A DNA stretch of 64,000 bases from Mastigias papua (lineage: Eukaryota > Cnidaria > Scyphozoa > Rhizostomeae > Mastigiidae). Positions 23,435 through 48,300 of the stretch are shown in pieces (positions within the stretch are counted from its first letter, which is position 1; each line of letters begins with the position of its first letter). Under the pieces are notes generated by a model that searched no databases, had not been told where the DNA came from, and saw only the letters and a program-made list of their open reading frames with translations. The stretch covers positions 16,392,187-16,456,186 of the forward strand of contig OZ025269.1 in assembly GCA_964019165.1 (NCBI GenBank). The letters are read 5' to 3'. A program made the translations under genes and the position numbers.

Positions 23435-24342
23435 CATTGCAATGTACATTTGACTGGCTGTGCATAAATGAATTAAAATGTTGCAAAGCGATAAGAGGAG
23501 CTCCTTGCTTTAGGCCATACATATATGTCTGCAAATCTGTAGCTTTGCCATTAAAGTCACTATTACATTGTCTATGGTTTCTTGTTTCGGAGCAGGTTAC
23601 AGAAAGATACATCAAGAATGTCGTCAATAACAATACTTAAAGTTGGTATTTACAGAAGTATATAGGAGAATACTAATTAAAGCCAACCAATAATAAACAT
23701 AATAACTATTTGACCAAAATAAATATGTGGTTGAGTTAGCAACATATTTTGCAAGTGCATCTATAACCAGACTATTCTTTATTCTCTTTTTGAAACATGT
23801 TAGTGATGGCTATTCAACGATATGTCCAGCTGATGAATAGAATGTGTTTTAAGAAGAGATATAGTATTAGAATTGTGGTCATAAATCAATTGGTATTTTG
23901 TATACTGGTGATGAATGACTAGGACGGGGTTACCGATTATCTCTCGCTTTGTGGTTCGTGGCGATGGGTGAATTGTAGGTTCCGGCTTTTTGAAGTCTTC
24001 CACATCTTATGTTAGTTTTTCCGTTTTCTTTTTGGTTTTACTTTTTCTCTTAGAACGTTCTGAATAGCAAGTATTAACCAGAACGACTATGCGCACAAAT
24101 TCTAGGACAATTGGTGTGCTTATTTATAACAGAATTTAGATGTTATTCAGTGTCAGATAAGTTTGGCCTTCATCTATTCTCAAATAGCATAAATATCGAC
24201 ATCACCCCCCGCTTACCACGTGCATTAAAGTTTTATTAAGAGGTTCGTAAGTACGCTTGTTGAGAGTCCCGATAATTCAAATGCATTAGTATTCGGAACT
24301 GAAGATTAATAATATACTTGAGCTTCGAATTTTGTTCAATTC

Positions 24343-24480
24343 ATGGTGGAAAACTGCACATCACTTTCGCTATTGCTCTCATCTTTATTTGAATACCTCA
24401 ATAAAGATAAACATTCTGTGGACGATTTAAATTTCAAATCCATAAATGCTTTCAAGCTCATCAAAGCGACTACATCTGTG
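24343..24480 (+). CDS. Candidate first coding exon of lectin gene copy 2 (doubtful)
   Basis: An open frame starts MVENCTSLSLLLSS and runs to GTATGT (24481). The block is conserved in copy 1, where the frame stops after about 19 codons. Its end is phase 0, whereas the PAN-like exon needs an upstream exon ending with two bases of a codon, so the splice does not fit. It may instead be 5' UTR or part of the promoter. Confidence 0.25.
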
Positions 24481-24645
24481 GTATGTGTATTTGATTGCAA
24501 AATATTCATTAATGCAAAGTGCATATATATGTATTTTATCTTGTACTATTAGTTGCCCGAAATTCATTGACTGACTGATATTGAATTAAGAGATAAAAAG
24601 TGACATTCTCAGAGTTATAACCACTTTTAATTGTTACCATAACAG

Positions 24646-24953
24646 GCTACCTCCACGAGGGGGAACATATCTGTGGATCATAGCAGCTTCTGCTATTGCA
24701 CTCTCTTTCAATAATGCTGTGATGCTCAAAGACAATGGCGCACTATATCAAAGAACTCCTGTCACCAATGCAGAGTATCCACTAAATCACTCAACCATTT
24801 ATGACTTCAATGTCGCCATCCACAAGTGTTCAATGAACTCAAGCTGCAATTACGTCATCTATAACAAGAAGGATGATACGGTGAAAATGTATGAGAATGA
24901 AGTAGACATTCCAGGTGGTGAGAAATTGCAACAAGTTTGGGTGAAGCAAATAA
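24646..24953 (+). CDS. Lectin gene copy 2, PAN/apple-like exon
   Basis: A 308-bp exon between AACAG (ending 24645) and GTAAGA (24954), identical in length and phase to 9184-9491. It encodes a hydrophobic start (YLWIIAASAIALSF), then a PAN-like stretch with HKCSMNSSCNYVIYNKK. There is no methionine in the hydrophobic part, so translation must begin in an upstream exon that I could not resolve. It joins in phase with the lectin exon at 27816. Role as for copy 1: probably the N-terminal ectodomain of a secreted or anchored lectin. Confidence 0.75.
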
Positions 24954-25748
24954 GTAAGAAATTTCCTCTAATAGTCTTTCTTGTTCATTGCAGGGCGAAT
25001 GTAGTTTATAACAATTATTACCACAATGAAATATAGCAATCAATATGCTATAGTTATGGCAACTTTCTGTGAGAGCCTTTATACGTCCATTACAAAAATT
25101 ATTGGACGTATTTTCATTATATTTAACACTTCTATGAATTTATCATTTTTGCGTTTATTTTGACTTTTGTAATACTGGAAATCGATCGATGTGATAGTGA
25201 TGAATGTGGTGTGACTATATTAACTGGATGTTTAAAGTTGGTTGTAATGCAACTTCTATCTATCTCTCTTTTGTATTTACGCTTGCGTATGAGTAAGAAT
25301 ACACAATTTTCGCTGATATATTTCCTTTTTCTCACCACGAAAACAGGCAGTGAAAAACTACTCATGCCTATCTACACATTTTCCTATCGGGGGATTTACA
25401 CACCTTATTCTATTACGGGGTAAACGAACGGGCCCTGCAAACACCCTCACTTAAGAAAAGTCGCCATCGACATTCATATATTTAAGTATAGTGCTAACAG
25501 TCAAGATTAAGCTAGATAGCAATTTTCTTGCACAAAAGCAGAGTGAGCACTCTTCATAGCATGGGACATCGTCTTGCATTTTGATGGCTTTGGTTTCCTT
25601 CATCGGGATGAAACAGTACAGTACTATTGATTTTAGTTGCCATTTCTGTTATAAAACATTCTGAGGAACTGTAACGAGTGCTGTTTCAAAGCAATTACCG
25701 GAGTCGTAGTATCTTTAAGCGTAGAGTTATTTTCTCAATAAAACTTTT

Positions 25749-27420
25749 TCAAGCAGGATAACTACAACTACACGAATCTGTTACGAATCCAATGTTTTCC
25801 CCAAAAGTTGACATCTCTTGCATGGGTGAAAATATGTGTCCCATTGGTGGATATGCTATTGCACAATTTATTGTTGGGCAGACATTGTAGGAGGGTGGAT
25901 TGAGAAACCTATATGGCATTAAAGGGAGCGGTGTCTGTAACTGTAGGCATGGAGGAGTTATGGTAGGGTTAGGCACATTTAAGTTGGAACAATAAACTTG
26001 ATTGCCTGGAGCTGGATAAAACAATCTATATAGTTTTCTTCGTAAAAGTTGTGGTCGAGTGTTGTTCATCTCTTGTTCTCCATGTGTTGCTTCACTTGTA
26101 GTCTCGATAGTTTATGGACTTTCTGGAAAATCAATCGGTTTTCCTGCATTTGGCCCACTCCTAAATCTGTAACTCAATCATGTTTTTCTTATTACTGACA
26201 TTAATTTCTTCCAGTGATTCTGAAGATGTTAATCCCGTTGTACCTTACCTGTTTACTGCTCACTAGTAGCATCTCAGCATCTGAATCTGATTGCAAATTA
26301 GCATCATACGTAGCAATTGTAATTTTAATAACTTGCTAGTTTTGCTTCTTCCCTCCTTTGACTTGTCTTTGGCTATTTTGGCGCTGTTTTGAATCACTAT
26401 TTCATTAAGTGACAGTACCAGGTTCCAATGAAGATTACGTGTTCTTCCTTGACCATATACAGGGTTAACTTAAAGCACTGGACTGGTTTCACCTCTTTTC
26501 TTAGAAACAACGTGAATGTTGTCTTCTCAGTTGGCACGTAGTTTTCTAGGTCCAACTCTGGGTGTGAGCTTGCGCAAAAGGATTCTATCTCTCTCTTGAA
26601 AATGAGTTTCTCTACGTGTGTTAGCCTTCTCCCTCCGTTCGTTTGATCGCTTGCCTGCAAGACGATAGGCTTCTGACATTGTACGTTTCCATTCTTGTAC
26701 GTACTGCAGATGACTTGAAGTATTATCACCTGTTGCCCGATCAAATATCATGTCAATGGGAAGTAGCTGATGGCAGCCAAAATGTAAGTAAGGCGGTGAG
26801 AACCCAGAACCATCATCGCTAGTGCAGTTATAAGCACTGAAAACTTTGTTTAGGTGGTCTTTCCAATTTGACTTTGCCGATTCTGGAAGTGTACTCAGAA
26901 TTGAGAGGAGTGTTCGATTAAGGCAGTCTTTTTGACCATTTACTTCAGGCTGGTAGGGTGCTGTTCTAGAATGCTGGATATTGCAAAACTTCTCAAGTTC
27001 TTGGAATAAATGATTCTCAATTTCCTTACCCTGATCATGATGGATCTTTGCTAGATAACCAAACTGGAGAATTAAATCATTGTACATACGACTAGGAACA
27101 GTTAATGTGGACTTATTATTCGTTGAGTCGCTTGTGAATGCATCGTAAAATGGTCAATAATTGTTAGGATATACTCATAGCCACCTTTGCTCCTCTCTCA
27201 GTAAATGTAATCTAAAGAGCACATTTCGAATGGGCTTGATGTTATTATGGTTTGACGAGGTGCTAGTGTGTGTATTTTGGATTTCTTTGTTAAAGACAAC
27301 TGCTAACTTTTGTGATGTAATGGCTAATGTCTTGTTGTGTTCCAGGCCAGAAAAAAGCGGTTTCTCGCAAGACTACAACTACCACCGCTTCCTAAATGAC
27401 CCATATCGTTGTGCAGTTCC
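25749..27420 (-). pseudogene. Ty3/gypsy pol fragment (integrase) in the lectin intron
   Basis: The minus strand shows an HHCC-like segment (LHNDMGHLG, FFWPGTQQ) near 27420-27300, broken by stops. A longer frame at 27087-26527 follows, with integrase core features: DQGKEIENHLF, the TAPYQPEVNGQKDCLNRTL segment and the KVFSAYNC region. A tail with LLRKLTPRVGPRKL follows, then a Pro-rich frame at 26069-25749. It belongs to a different lineage from the element at 3492-8515. No LTRs were found. The insertion roughly doubles the lectin intron relative to copy 1. Confidence 0.83.
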
Positions 27421-27815
27421 TTAAAAATTAGTTGATTGTAAACGTTTGGCAATAAAATTTGCACACGATCTGCTAAGGAAAACTTTTAATTTGCAAGAGA
27501 CTCTTTCTTTCTGCGCCTGCACGTGATTTGATGCACTTAACGTTTATTTTTACAATGTTTACAACATATTTTTACAATCAATGTTTGCCACAATGTTTAC
27601 CAGTTTTATAAAAAGTTTTCTTGAAAATATTTTTCTAAGTTTACATTTGGAGCTCAGTCTGCTGATTTTAGTGTCATGTTTCTTATATACTTGTAACTTA
27701 GACGCCCGTATGCGTGCAGTTTGGGAATTTTGAACGCTCATTGAATCCCAAGTAATTGAGTTAAGGGCAATATGGGTGAGTTATTAAGTTATCATGGAGT
27801 TTTGCTTTTCGGTAG

Positions 27816-28192
27816 GAAAACACAAATATATGGTTGTCAAAGAGAAGCTTAATTGGCACGACGCAAGGCAAAGGTGCCAAGACTCTTTTGGAGATTTGGC
27901 ATCAATTACTAGCAAGAAAGAGGAGGAATTGTTGGGAATACTAGTATCTGGCGTCATTGACAAAGGGGGATTCTGGATTGGGCTAAATGACATCGAAAAA
28001 GAGGGCGAGTTGGTCTGGAGTGATGGAATTAAGTACAGCTATACTAACTGGATTTATAACGAACCAAATGACCAACATGGTAAAGAAGATTGTGTTGTTT
28101 TATACCATTCATTAAAATGGAACGATGTTCCTTGTTACAAGCACTACTTTTTCATATGCCGTGTTCCCGCTGTCTCAGCATCAATGGACTGA
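27816..28192 (+). CDS. C-type lectin domain exon, lectin gene copy 2
   Basis: The exon follows a CGGTAG acceptor, begins with two bases completing the phase-1 codon from 24646-24953, and ends at a stop at 28192. The domain shows EKLNWHDARQRC, FWIGLND, the EPND motif, WND and four cysteines, so calcium-dependent mannose-type binding is predicted as for copy 1. Compared with copy 1 the C-terminus is longer (ending AVSASMD) and the loop before EPN differs, the region where C-type lectins vary in ligand choice. The frame is intact, so this copy may be functional if its first exon exists. Confidence 0.88.
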
Positions 28193-31100
28193 CAAAAATA
28201 GCATATGATATTAAGTTTAGAAGTTTCAGGTCATTAATTCAGAGATATTTGGTATATCACGTCCTTGCAACTCTAGTTTCTCTTCTAGTACATAATTTTA
28301 ATTGAAACAGTACTTAGTTTGGTTTACCTATGGACCGTGACTCACCATCAACACTTTGTATCAGATTGTTTATCAAATCACCATCTTGTTATTTATGGAA
28401 TATCATTTATTGGAGACTAGAAAATACTAACTACAGTTTTAACAATTATTCTCGTTAAACCTTTTGATAAACTTGTTGATTTGCTGTTATATTTTGTTGT
28501 AGAGTAAATTTAGAGAAGAAGCGTAGAAATATACCTTTTCAACACTTGGTTAGATAACAGTAAAGTAACACAGTGCACCTCATGAAGCAGTTTTATTATA
28601 TTTCCTATAGTTTTACTGCAAAATATTAGAATATATTTCAATACAATGGGGTTTTTTATTTTGCGAATACTTTCAGAGGTGTGCCAAAGGACTCTTGAGA
28701 GGGGGTGTAGTAAAAGAAATTTACCGATAGATTTGAGAAGGCAACTTACTTATAACTATGGTCCCTTTTCGATAACTATTGATAATATGTCGTAGTTACC
28801 GACAAGCCTTGTTCGTTATGCCAACTGGTACTGAAGAGCCAAAGGATAACTGACACGGTTCTATAAAAATTGGGAAAGGGAGTGACACCACAGACTACTA
28901 TATTATGTGCCAATCAATTTCGAATTATCTCTATATACTACTAGTGTGCTATTATTGTCAATCAATGTCTGTCGGACTTTCTTGCTCTGCATGAAAGCAA
29001 GATGTAAAATCCATGGCAAAGTTCCATAACGAAGTCCCACACGTCCAGTTTGTGTGTACCCCCCACTAGGGAAAATTTCTTTAAAGATCCCTTGTATCGT
29101 GGGCTTTATGATTTTACAATTGTTCAGCTCCTCTAATTACAGTGAAAAGTTGACATTTGACTGTTCTAAGCAAAGGTAATCACTACCTTTCCCAATCAGC
29201 ATACAGGCTGATCTTGCATAAGATTTAGCAAAAGAGTAATTTGCTGAAAAACCTTCTCTCTCAGCACCATTTATTTACAGAAATTTCAAAATAAACCAAC
29301 ACCTTCACCTACGGAGGATAGGGATCACTTCAAGTGACAATCGAATTGTCTGTGGGTCTCCTAAAGTGAAATGTAACTCTACCTTTATGCGTGCAACGTC
29401 TGCATTCCCGAAGTGCTTACACTTCAGATACATTTTCTTGATGAAGCCTCTTCACCCTCATATACTATCTCTTTCTGAGGTTTTGCAGTCTCAGCTCCAG
29501 TTGGTGGCAATTTGATGGATGAAAGCAACATTACGATGCAAGGTCTGAGAACAGACATGGCAAAATTTGGCGGATGATGGGAAGTATCCTGCATTCCAAG
29601 TGAAGGTATGTCTCAAATTGTAAATAAAGCTTACACTTTACCGTTATGTAGTTATGTATAGGGCTTGCATAATTGTGATGACTATTTATAGCATGAAAAA
29701 GCAGCTTAGAGCCCGCCATATGCGATCCTCACCTTATGCGAACGATGTCTGCTGAGAAACTTGCCATTCGTAGCTCCGAGGAAAACATCTTGTATGGTTG
29801 ACACTGCAGAGGTATTCAGGTTGTCTTGAGTAGCATAGCAGCAAATTGCTTCACTGGTTAAGAGCTTCGTTTAGCTCTATTTTCTTCAAATCTAAATGAA
29901 CAAGCATCATGCAAAATGGGCCAAATTTAAGCTGCTGATACATATATGGTGAGAATCCTAAGTGCAGATTGATCAATTAGTTTTGAAGAAAATAGATCTG
30001 ATCAGGGCTCCCAGCTAATTGATCATTTGACAGCTATTCAGTCTTTAGTAGGTTGAAGATAATAATGCATACAGTTAATAGTTGGGAGAAGATTACACTG
30101 ACAGTGTGCTGTGTTATTGTTTAATCGTGAACTGAAAGATATCTATAGCATAAATGCATACTTTCATAGCATACATACATATATGCATAGTTATATATGA
30201 GCGTTATCTGAAATTATTAATGACATCAAATTTAAAATCAAACTCTTGGCACTTTTGGTTTAATAATCAAGTCAACTTTTTTGCACTGATTCAAATGATT
30301 TAGAGTTAGGACTTAGGTGCCTTACGTTGCACGAACTTTTAATCTTCAACTATATAGATATCGATTATTGCAAATGTACCTCAGATGTCAAGCGATTTTT
30401 TTAAAATAGTGTTAAGCAAAGAGACACAAGCTCCTCTTAGGTGGTGCTTACTTGACAATATAATTCATTGCTATTAACAAGAATGCAAGCAGATTTCCCA
30501 TTAATTTGATATCTTATGAATAGTTTCTCCTTGTTTAGGGTAAGAGATCAAGTGACGTTCTCCTTCTCAATGTAAGAAAATTCTTTATATCACATAATGC
30601 AGCTTTATCTGCTAAGGAACAATCTCTGTGTTATGATGAACTGCTTGTAGAGCTTCTTGCTTAAGTTGACATTTAAAGACAACCAATCGTTGTGAAATAA
30701 GGCTTCTTCAATAATAAAAAATGAGCAATATAACTTTATAATGTCAACGAACTCTTATTTGGAAAACTATAGATCTAGTATAGAACTGGCAACTTCTATT
30801 ACTGTGACTTCATGCACCATGAAGTAATCAGCGTGTTGCTTAAATTGCATTAATATTTTATCACACGATAGAACGAACTGCTTGAAAAATGCATGGCTAA
30901 AGTTGGTAATAAGATATATATTTATAATGCCTTTGTTATTAAGCTATACCATTGCTAATATGACTTCTCTTCTCTTCAACATCACATTGTATTATTTCTA
31001 TTATGCTAGCTCTTGTCCAAGTGGTAACCGGGTAACCAATCTTTTTCTCAATATCTTTAAAAAATGCCTTTACATTCTGGAGTAACTTGTAGTGGTGCAG

Positions 31101-32122
31101 GTGGTTATGCAGAGTTCACTAAACTTTATTTATATTTTCATACTGCAGCCATGTATCACAATCTTCGTATGCTTGTCTTTAGAGCATATATAGCCCTTGC
31201 AAGATATCTTGCTAATGCATAACCCCAATTGTATAAATGAGTCATATAGACTCGAATTACATCAACTCTTCTTCGTTTGCAGAACATTTAAACATCATTT
31301 CAGAGTTTTCTTTCTATAATGCATACAGATATGAAAGCAGATTGCTCAGAAATTAACTCACAAGCTAGTGTTTTAAACTCAGAGCTACATTCGTCTTCAC
31401 ATTATGACACTTCAAATTAAATAACTCATCCACGTGACATCGATTGACTATTGCAGAACTATTCGACTCAAGCTTACTTCTAGTGGTTTGCGCAAGTTAA
31501 ATCCATAGTTTTCATACAACAAAGAATATCAGCTAAAACAACTTTCAGTATAATTTGTCATATTTGCCAACTAGCACAATCCTTCTTTCACATAAAGGAT
31601 GAAAAATGGTCTTTAATTTACAAAATACAACGAACTTCTTTAGAAAGTCTCCTTTAAAATAACAGGTTTGATCTCCCCAACCAAGTTTAGTTACCAAGTA
31701 TTCATGAGAGGAGGCTATATCAATAGGAGGCCATATCAATACCGAGAAGAGACTATATCAATATTGATGATATTATCATGTAGGACATAAAACCTTGTGA
31801 TCTCCATAACGCATGAAAAAGCTCCTGGACTTAAAGCAAAATAACAATAGTGCACAATAAAATATTGAAAATTAGTTTGTATTTTGTATAAGTCATTTGC
31901 TATTTCTTAATCTTGGAAAATGAACGGCTTCTTCTGTAATGGAGTGTCGTATCCTATTTGAGATATGATAAGAATGCTCTCTTCACAATTTTGATCGTTT
32001 TCTTTGATCTTGAAGTCCTCTGTGTAGCTCCAACTATTATGAATGAACCTATTCAGTGAATAGAATGAGGAAAATAAGAGCGCAAAAATGAATTAGGAGC
32101 AATAGGTTCAAGAAATGGGAAA
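28193..32122. other. No gene recognised (about 3.9 kb)
   Basis: AT-rich spacer between the + strand lectin gene and the end of the - strand NLR gene. I see no exon with domain features and no transposon ends. The left part should hold the lectin 3' UTR and the right part the NLR 3' UTR. No clear AATAAA on the minus strand was found close to 32123. Confidence 0.4.
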
Positions 32123-43622
<11,500 letters not shown>

Positions 43623-44984
43623 ATTGGACTTTTTATCTGTAATAGCATATTAAAGTCAGGATTAAACCTCAAGAGTGACAAGCTAATATGAATGCAATTG
43701 TATAGTGCAAATACCTCCAAATCAATTATGTGAAACACCACATATTCTCATATAAATTTTGTGTCTTAGTCTGATGTTAGGTTGCAGTTTTAGGGCAATG
43801 AACATAATCGCACAATTACCCATTTTCAAACCAATAACACTCCTTCTCTATTCAAAGAATTGGCGATGGATCCTATACAAAGAAGAATTTTTGCTTTATG
43901 GATGAATCTTAAAGAACTGCCAGGAGATGAGCTGGTTAAAAGCAACTGCAAGAAACTTTGCACTGGTTGTTGTCCATAGCAAGGCAGAGTTGTCATGCAG
44001 AGAGTTTTTGTTACGGAGGAGAGTGCAGTTAAGCCGAATTGAACATTTAGATGACTTTCATATTGTTTTTGGAATGATCTATTTACATCCTGATAAATGC
44101 AGGCAAAACGAGTTATACTATCAATACAAGAAAGTGAGAACGATATTCACTTCTGCAGGCAAAGCTAACTTTGTATTTGTGACTGACATTAATCTCCTAC
44201 CTATTCCTGGGTTATACCGAAATCTAAAACAGAAAGCATATCATTAAAATATAAATAAAAAGGCCATTACAATCACATCATTTGAAACGTTTTAATGCAA
44301 ACTGGACTTTCCAACTTAAAAACTAAAATTGGCTGAGATACTGGATTCAGAAAATTCTTAGCTTGGAATTAATTAGCTTATTAGATAATAATTAATCTAG
44401 AATTTTTATCCAGCTATAGATAAAGTATCAAAAAACCCATCTATCCACTTAGATGTAGATTTTCTATCAAAAGACGAGAATGGTAAGATGCACATATAGC
44501 ACTTTTTTGGTATGTAAACTGCAAAAAGAGAGCCAAACTGTCACCTCGCATGAGACCTTTCAATGGGCAGGCAGGGTGGAAAACCAGGTAGAGGCAATAG
44601 AAAGGCAGGAAAAGAAAATTGTTGATATAAAACAGAAGAAAATGATGCTGTTATTTTATTAACTGCCTCCCCAAAATCAGAGCTAAAGAGAAATATAAAA
44701 AAGAGACAAAAACAAATGGACAACAGACAGGCATCTCTTAAAGAGACTCCTGCAATGACAAAGACTAGTGCAATCATTGAGTCCCTTTAAAATCAAATTT
44801 TGCGAGTAAACTGATTGTGTCGTACTGAGAGAAACGGACCCCATGATGCACCTGGAAAATAAACAACATCACTTGCGCAGAATGTATTAATGCTGAGAAA
44901 CTTCACACATTGTGTATACCAGATGTAAAGAGCTCTTAGCATCCTTAGTAAGGAAAGAAGACGGCTCTGCTCTTAGGAAACATC
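43623..44984. other. Upstream region of the NLR gene; no gene recognised
   Basis: It should contain the 5' UTR and promoter of the minus-strand NLR gene. A TTACAG just before the start codon suggests a spliced 5' UTR. The 106-codon plus-strand frame at 43927-44247 has no recognisable motif and I do not call it a gene. Confidence 0.4.
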
Positions 44985-45317
44985 ATCATCATTTTGTGTC
45001 ATCTGCTCCCAGCAGATTGGCTGTTAAGGACCTCCATTCTTGTCTGTTCTCCGCAGCTCTCACGGATTCGCCATGTCTTTCCTGTCCTTTCCTTTAGTTG
45101 CCCATGTAATTCTTGGCTTTCGTTTTCCCCCTTTTCCGTGTATTTTTCCTTCTAATAAAAGTCTCGGTAGCCCATTTTGTATTACCATATGCCCGAAATA
45201 TTTGGCCTTACTTTTTCTGATACTATCAATCAGTAGTCTCTTTATCTCCATCATGCCCAACACCTCATCATTCGTCTTATGCTCTTTGGAAACATAGTAA
45301 AGAATAATACGATGCAC
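44985..45317 (-). pseudogene. LINE 3' fragment with ATG-repeat tail
   Basis: The minus-strand frame 45317-45060 carries IKRLLIDSIRKSKAKYFGHM and LLLEGKIHGKGGKRKPRITW. This is the conserved C-terminus of a non-LTR reverse transcriptase. It is followed in another frame by the WRSLTANLLGAD-like end and then an ATGATGATGATG tail at 44984-44995, typical of RTE-type elements. It is 5'-truncated and frame-broken. Confidence 0.75.
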
Positions 45318-48300
45318 TTATACCACATTCCCGTTTGTCAGTGGCAACATAATTTAAGAACTCAGGGAAGGAAAGAACAATGAAATGGAATTACTGTATC
45401 GTGCACATAGCAGTCGAGTGACATCATTGCTTTGTGTTGGTATTACCTCTTCGCAAAAAGTTCTTCTTAGCATTCCATCTGCTCAATCAAATCGCATTTA
45501 AGATAGCAAAACTGCACCATTGAATATTCCATTTCTCAAATCAATCACATTCAAAATGGCATCAAATGATGAGGATTTAAGATTCCACACATGTTTTGCT
45601 TTTACCGGAGCCATTTTTATGATTTAGTTGACTTTTAAATGTATCAAAGAAGTATCAGACCCGTACGCATTGGTGGGACAGGGTGGGTAGTGCTCCAAAT
45701 AATTTGCTAACTGTGTATTCAGAGAAATGCTTAATAGCATAAAGTCTTTCTTATCTTATAACATGGTGTAGTGCCCTCCCCCCTCTCCTTCGGGTCCACT
45801 ATCTACGAGCTTCAGTATGGAAGCTCTTGTAGCGCTTTATAGATTTGAAATGCATATATTTTATATCATGGTCTACTTAGAAGAAGCATAGAAAATAGTC
45901 TTTGAACAATGTGGTCCAAGGGGTTCTCTATGTTATAATTGTCGATATAAAAGCGAAGTGAAATTAACGTTATATCAGAGTGTACATCAATGTTCTTCCG
46001 TGACATCTCCTTTACATTCGCAACGCGTAGTTACACCCCATCCCTTTATTGTAAATTACTATGACTGGAATTCACGGCAGATGCAGTTGTATTCAATCTC
46101 CCTCTTGGTAGCAAATAACACTAGAAATGAACTCTTATTCCAATTAGCAGATTGGTCTGTCTGTGGCAAGTAAGAGGAGTGATATAAACATTCTTTGTAT
46201 TGGCAGAAATAGTGCAAATTTGAAAACATTTAGTATTACACATTGGTTGTTGAGCTAAGATGTGCTCTTCATATGTCAAGATTTGTTTCCAAGCCTAATG
46301 GAAAATTTACAACTATTTCCCGCCAAGAGATCAGCATCCACCAAAGCACAACTTCAGTGGAGTTGATTCCTTGAATACAATGGAATTAGCGGGGAGGATT
46401 GCATTCTATTCAATCTCCTGCAAGTCCACTGCATTTTTATTGTCGACCACCCTTGTAGCAATTGAACATTTATTTGTTCTTAAATCCCCAAAATTTCATT
46501 ACGGCAATATAGTGATTCTATATATAATCACTTGCCATCATAGAATCTTTAATAGGAACAATCCATCCTGATTGTCCTCTAACTATCAGATGCCATCAAA
46601 ATCACAAACATTTTTTTGATTATTTCAAGAGTTACAATAGAATTACAATAGAAGCACTGCTAAACACTTGAGCGCATAAGTAACTCTTCGGTGATGGGCT
46701 TATCCAGTATAAGTATCTATGGCTAAAGCATAAAAATAATCAAGAATCAGGCTAAATACAATCAGAGCGAATCTTTAGAATGATCTCCGTATTTTGAAAA
46801 ACAGCTTGTGAATTGAGTTCTCTCTAGTATGTAAATTCCTTGCAAGAAGTGAGCAGGACTTTCAGAAGGGAAACCACTAAATATGGGAGCTAGCATTCGA
46901 TTATTTGCTATTTTAACAATTATGTGTGAGCTATGTATAAACTCTAAAAGAATTTTGCTTCTATATCAAAGGTACTTACTGTGTACGTCGCACCTTGGAG
47001 AATTTCCAAAGTAAGCTTCTAAAGTGTAAAGAAAATTTCTGCCGATGAAAAGTATTGCTACTTTAACTATGAATGAAAGGAAGGAAAGCATTGCCTGAAA
47101 ATATGTCACTAAGGAATGTCTATATCTAAATGTTTGCTTACATTTATAACATTGGTTTCCGGATATCGGTATTGGCTATCATTTAGAGAAGTGCAGCTCC
47201 TCTCTTGTCATGCAACAGCCTCTTGATTGTTACGACGCATTTGACTTATTTGTAAACTCTCCGCAGCACAATTTTCCTGTGGTGTTATATTGCCAGTCCA
47301 TTAAATTCATGTAAGCGAATACTTTAAAGTGATTAACATACAGCATGCAACACAAAGCTTTTTTAATTCTTCTTCAAGACCAAAGGGCGTGACTTTAACC
47401 AATGCGAGTGCTTTGATTGGATAAGGTAGAAAGCGTTATCCAATCAAGAACAAGCTAATCGCGAAATGAGCAGGCTGTATGGCCTCAGGCAATAAAAACC
47501 ACCGCCAAGTGTGTTAAATTTCTATGCTTATTGTAATAAAACCAGTGGTGTTCCCAATGTATATACACGTTTTTCGCGAGACCCTGCAAAATACAGTAAA
47601 TTGAATATGGCTGCTTCTAAGCGGTCTAAAAACATCTACACTTCAATGATATTGCACTGAAGCATACCTTATTTATATGGAGTATGAAACTGGCCTGATA
47701 TGTTTAGAAGCGAATAAAATTTATTCTCACTCTTTTCCAAATCAAGTTTTCTAGCAACTAATTTGCGTTCATGTTTGCTTGCCATACAGGAGGTGAATCC
47801 GACCTGCCTCACCTAGCTTTCCGTCAAAAACTGGTTCGCTTTGGATTTCTGTCGTTGCATTGCTCTCCAAATGTTTGCTTAGCTAGTTAGAGTAATACAT
47901 TCATTTGCAATTTTTGGCTACGTTTGGAGCTTACCAAGCCATTAACAGCAATAACGCTTGATTTCTCACCATATTGACACCCCGTGTTTCATCGTGGCAT
48001 TTGGGGTCACTTTCACGTTTCCACTAGGACCTATCCTGTCAAAGCAATAGTCTCTGATGCACATAGCACTGAAAAACCATAGACTCCTTTTCATAAGAAC
48101 ATGATGATTTTTAGCGAGGTTCGGTGTTCTGAAGTTTTGATAGTTATGGACTCAAATAGTTCCTTGCAATCTTAAACAAATTACAAAGCAAAGAGATCGA
48201 AAAAAATTTAAAGCTAAACCAGGGCTTAGATAAATGCAAAAGAGAATCAGGACAACTGTTACATTTCTCTCCTTAAGGCTCGTTGGGTTCTTGGGTCCAC

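Larger units (their letters stand above)
22040..28192 (+). repeat. Segmental duplication, copy 2 (lectin gene copy 2)
   Basis: Partner of 2240-11298, collinear through upstream spacer, promoter, first exon region, PAN-like exon, parts of the intron and the lectin exon. Copy 2 lacks the LTR retrotransposon. It instead has a SINE upstream (23248-23434) and a gypsy pol fragment in the lectin intron (25749-27420). Confidence 0.75.

Noticed and set aside
43927..44247. 106-codon plus-strand gene
   Set aside because: No recognisable motif, no splice or promoter context, and it sits in the NLR upstream region.
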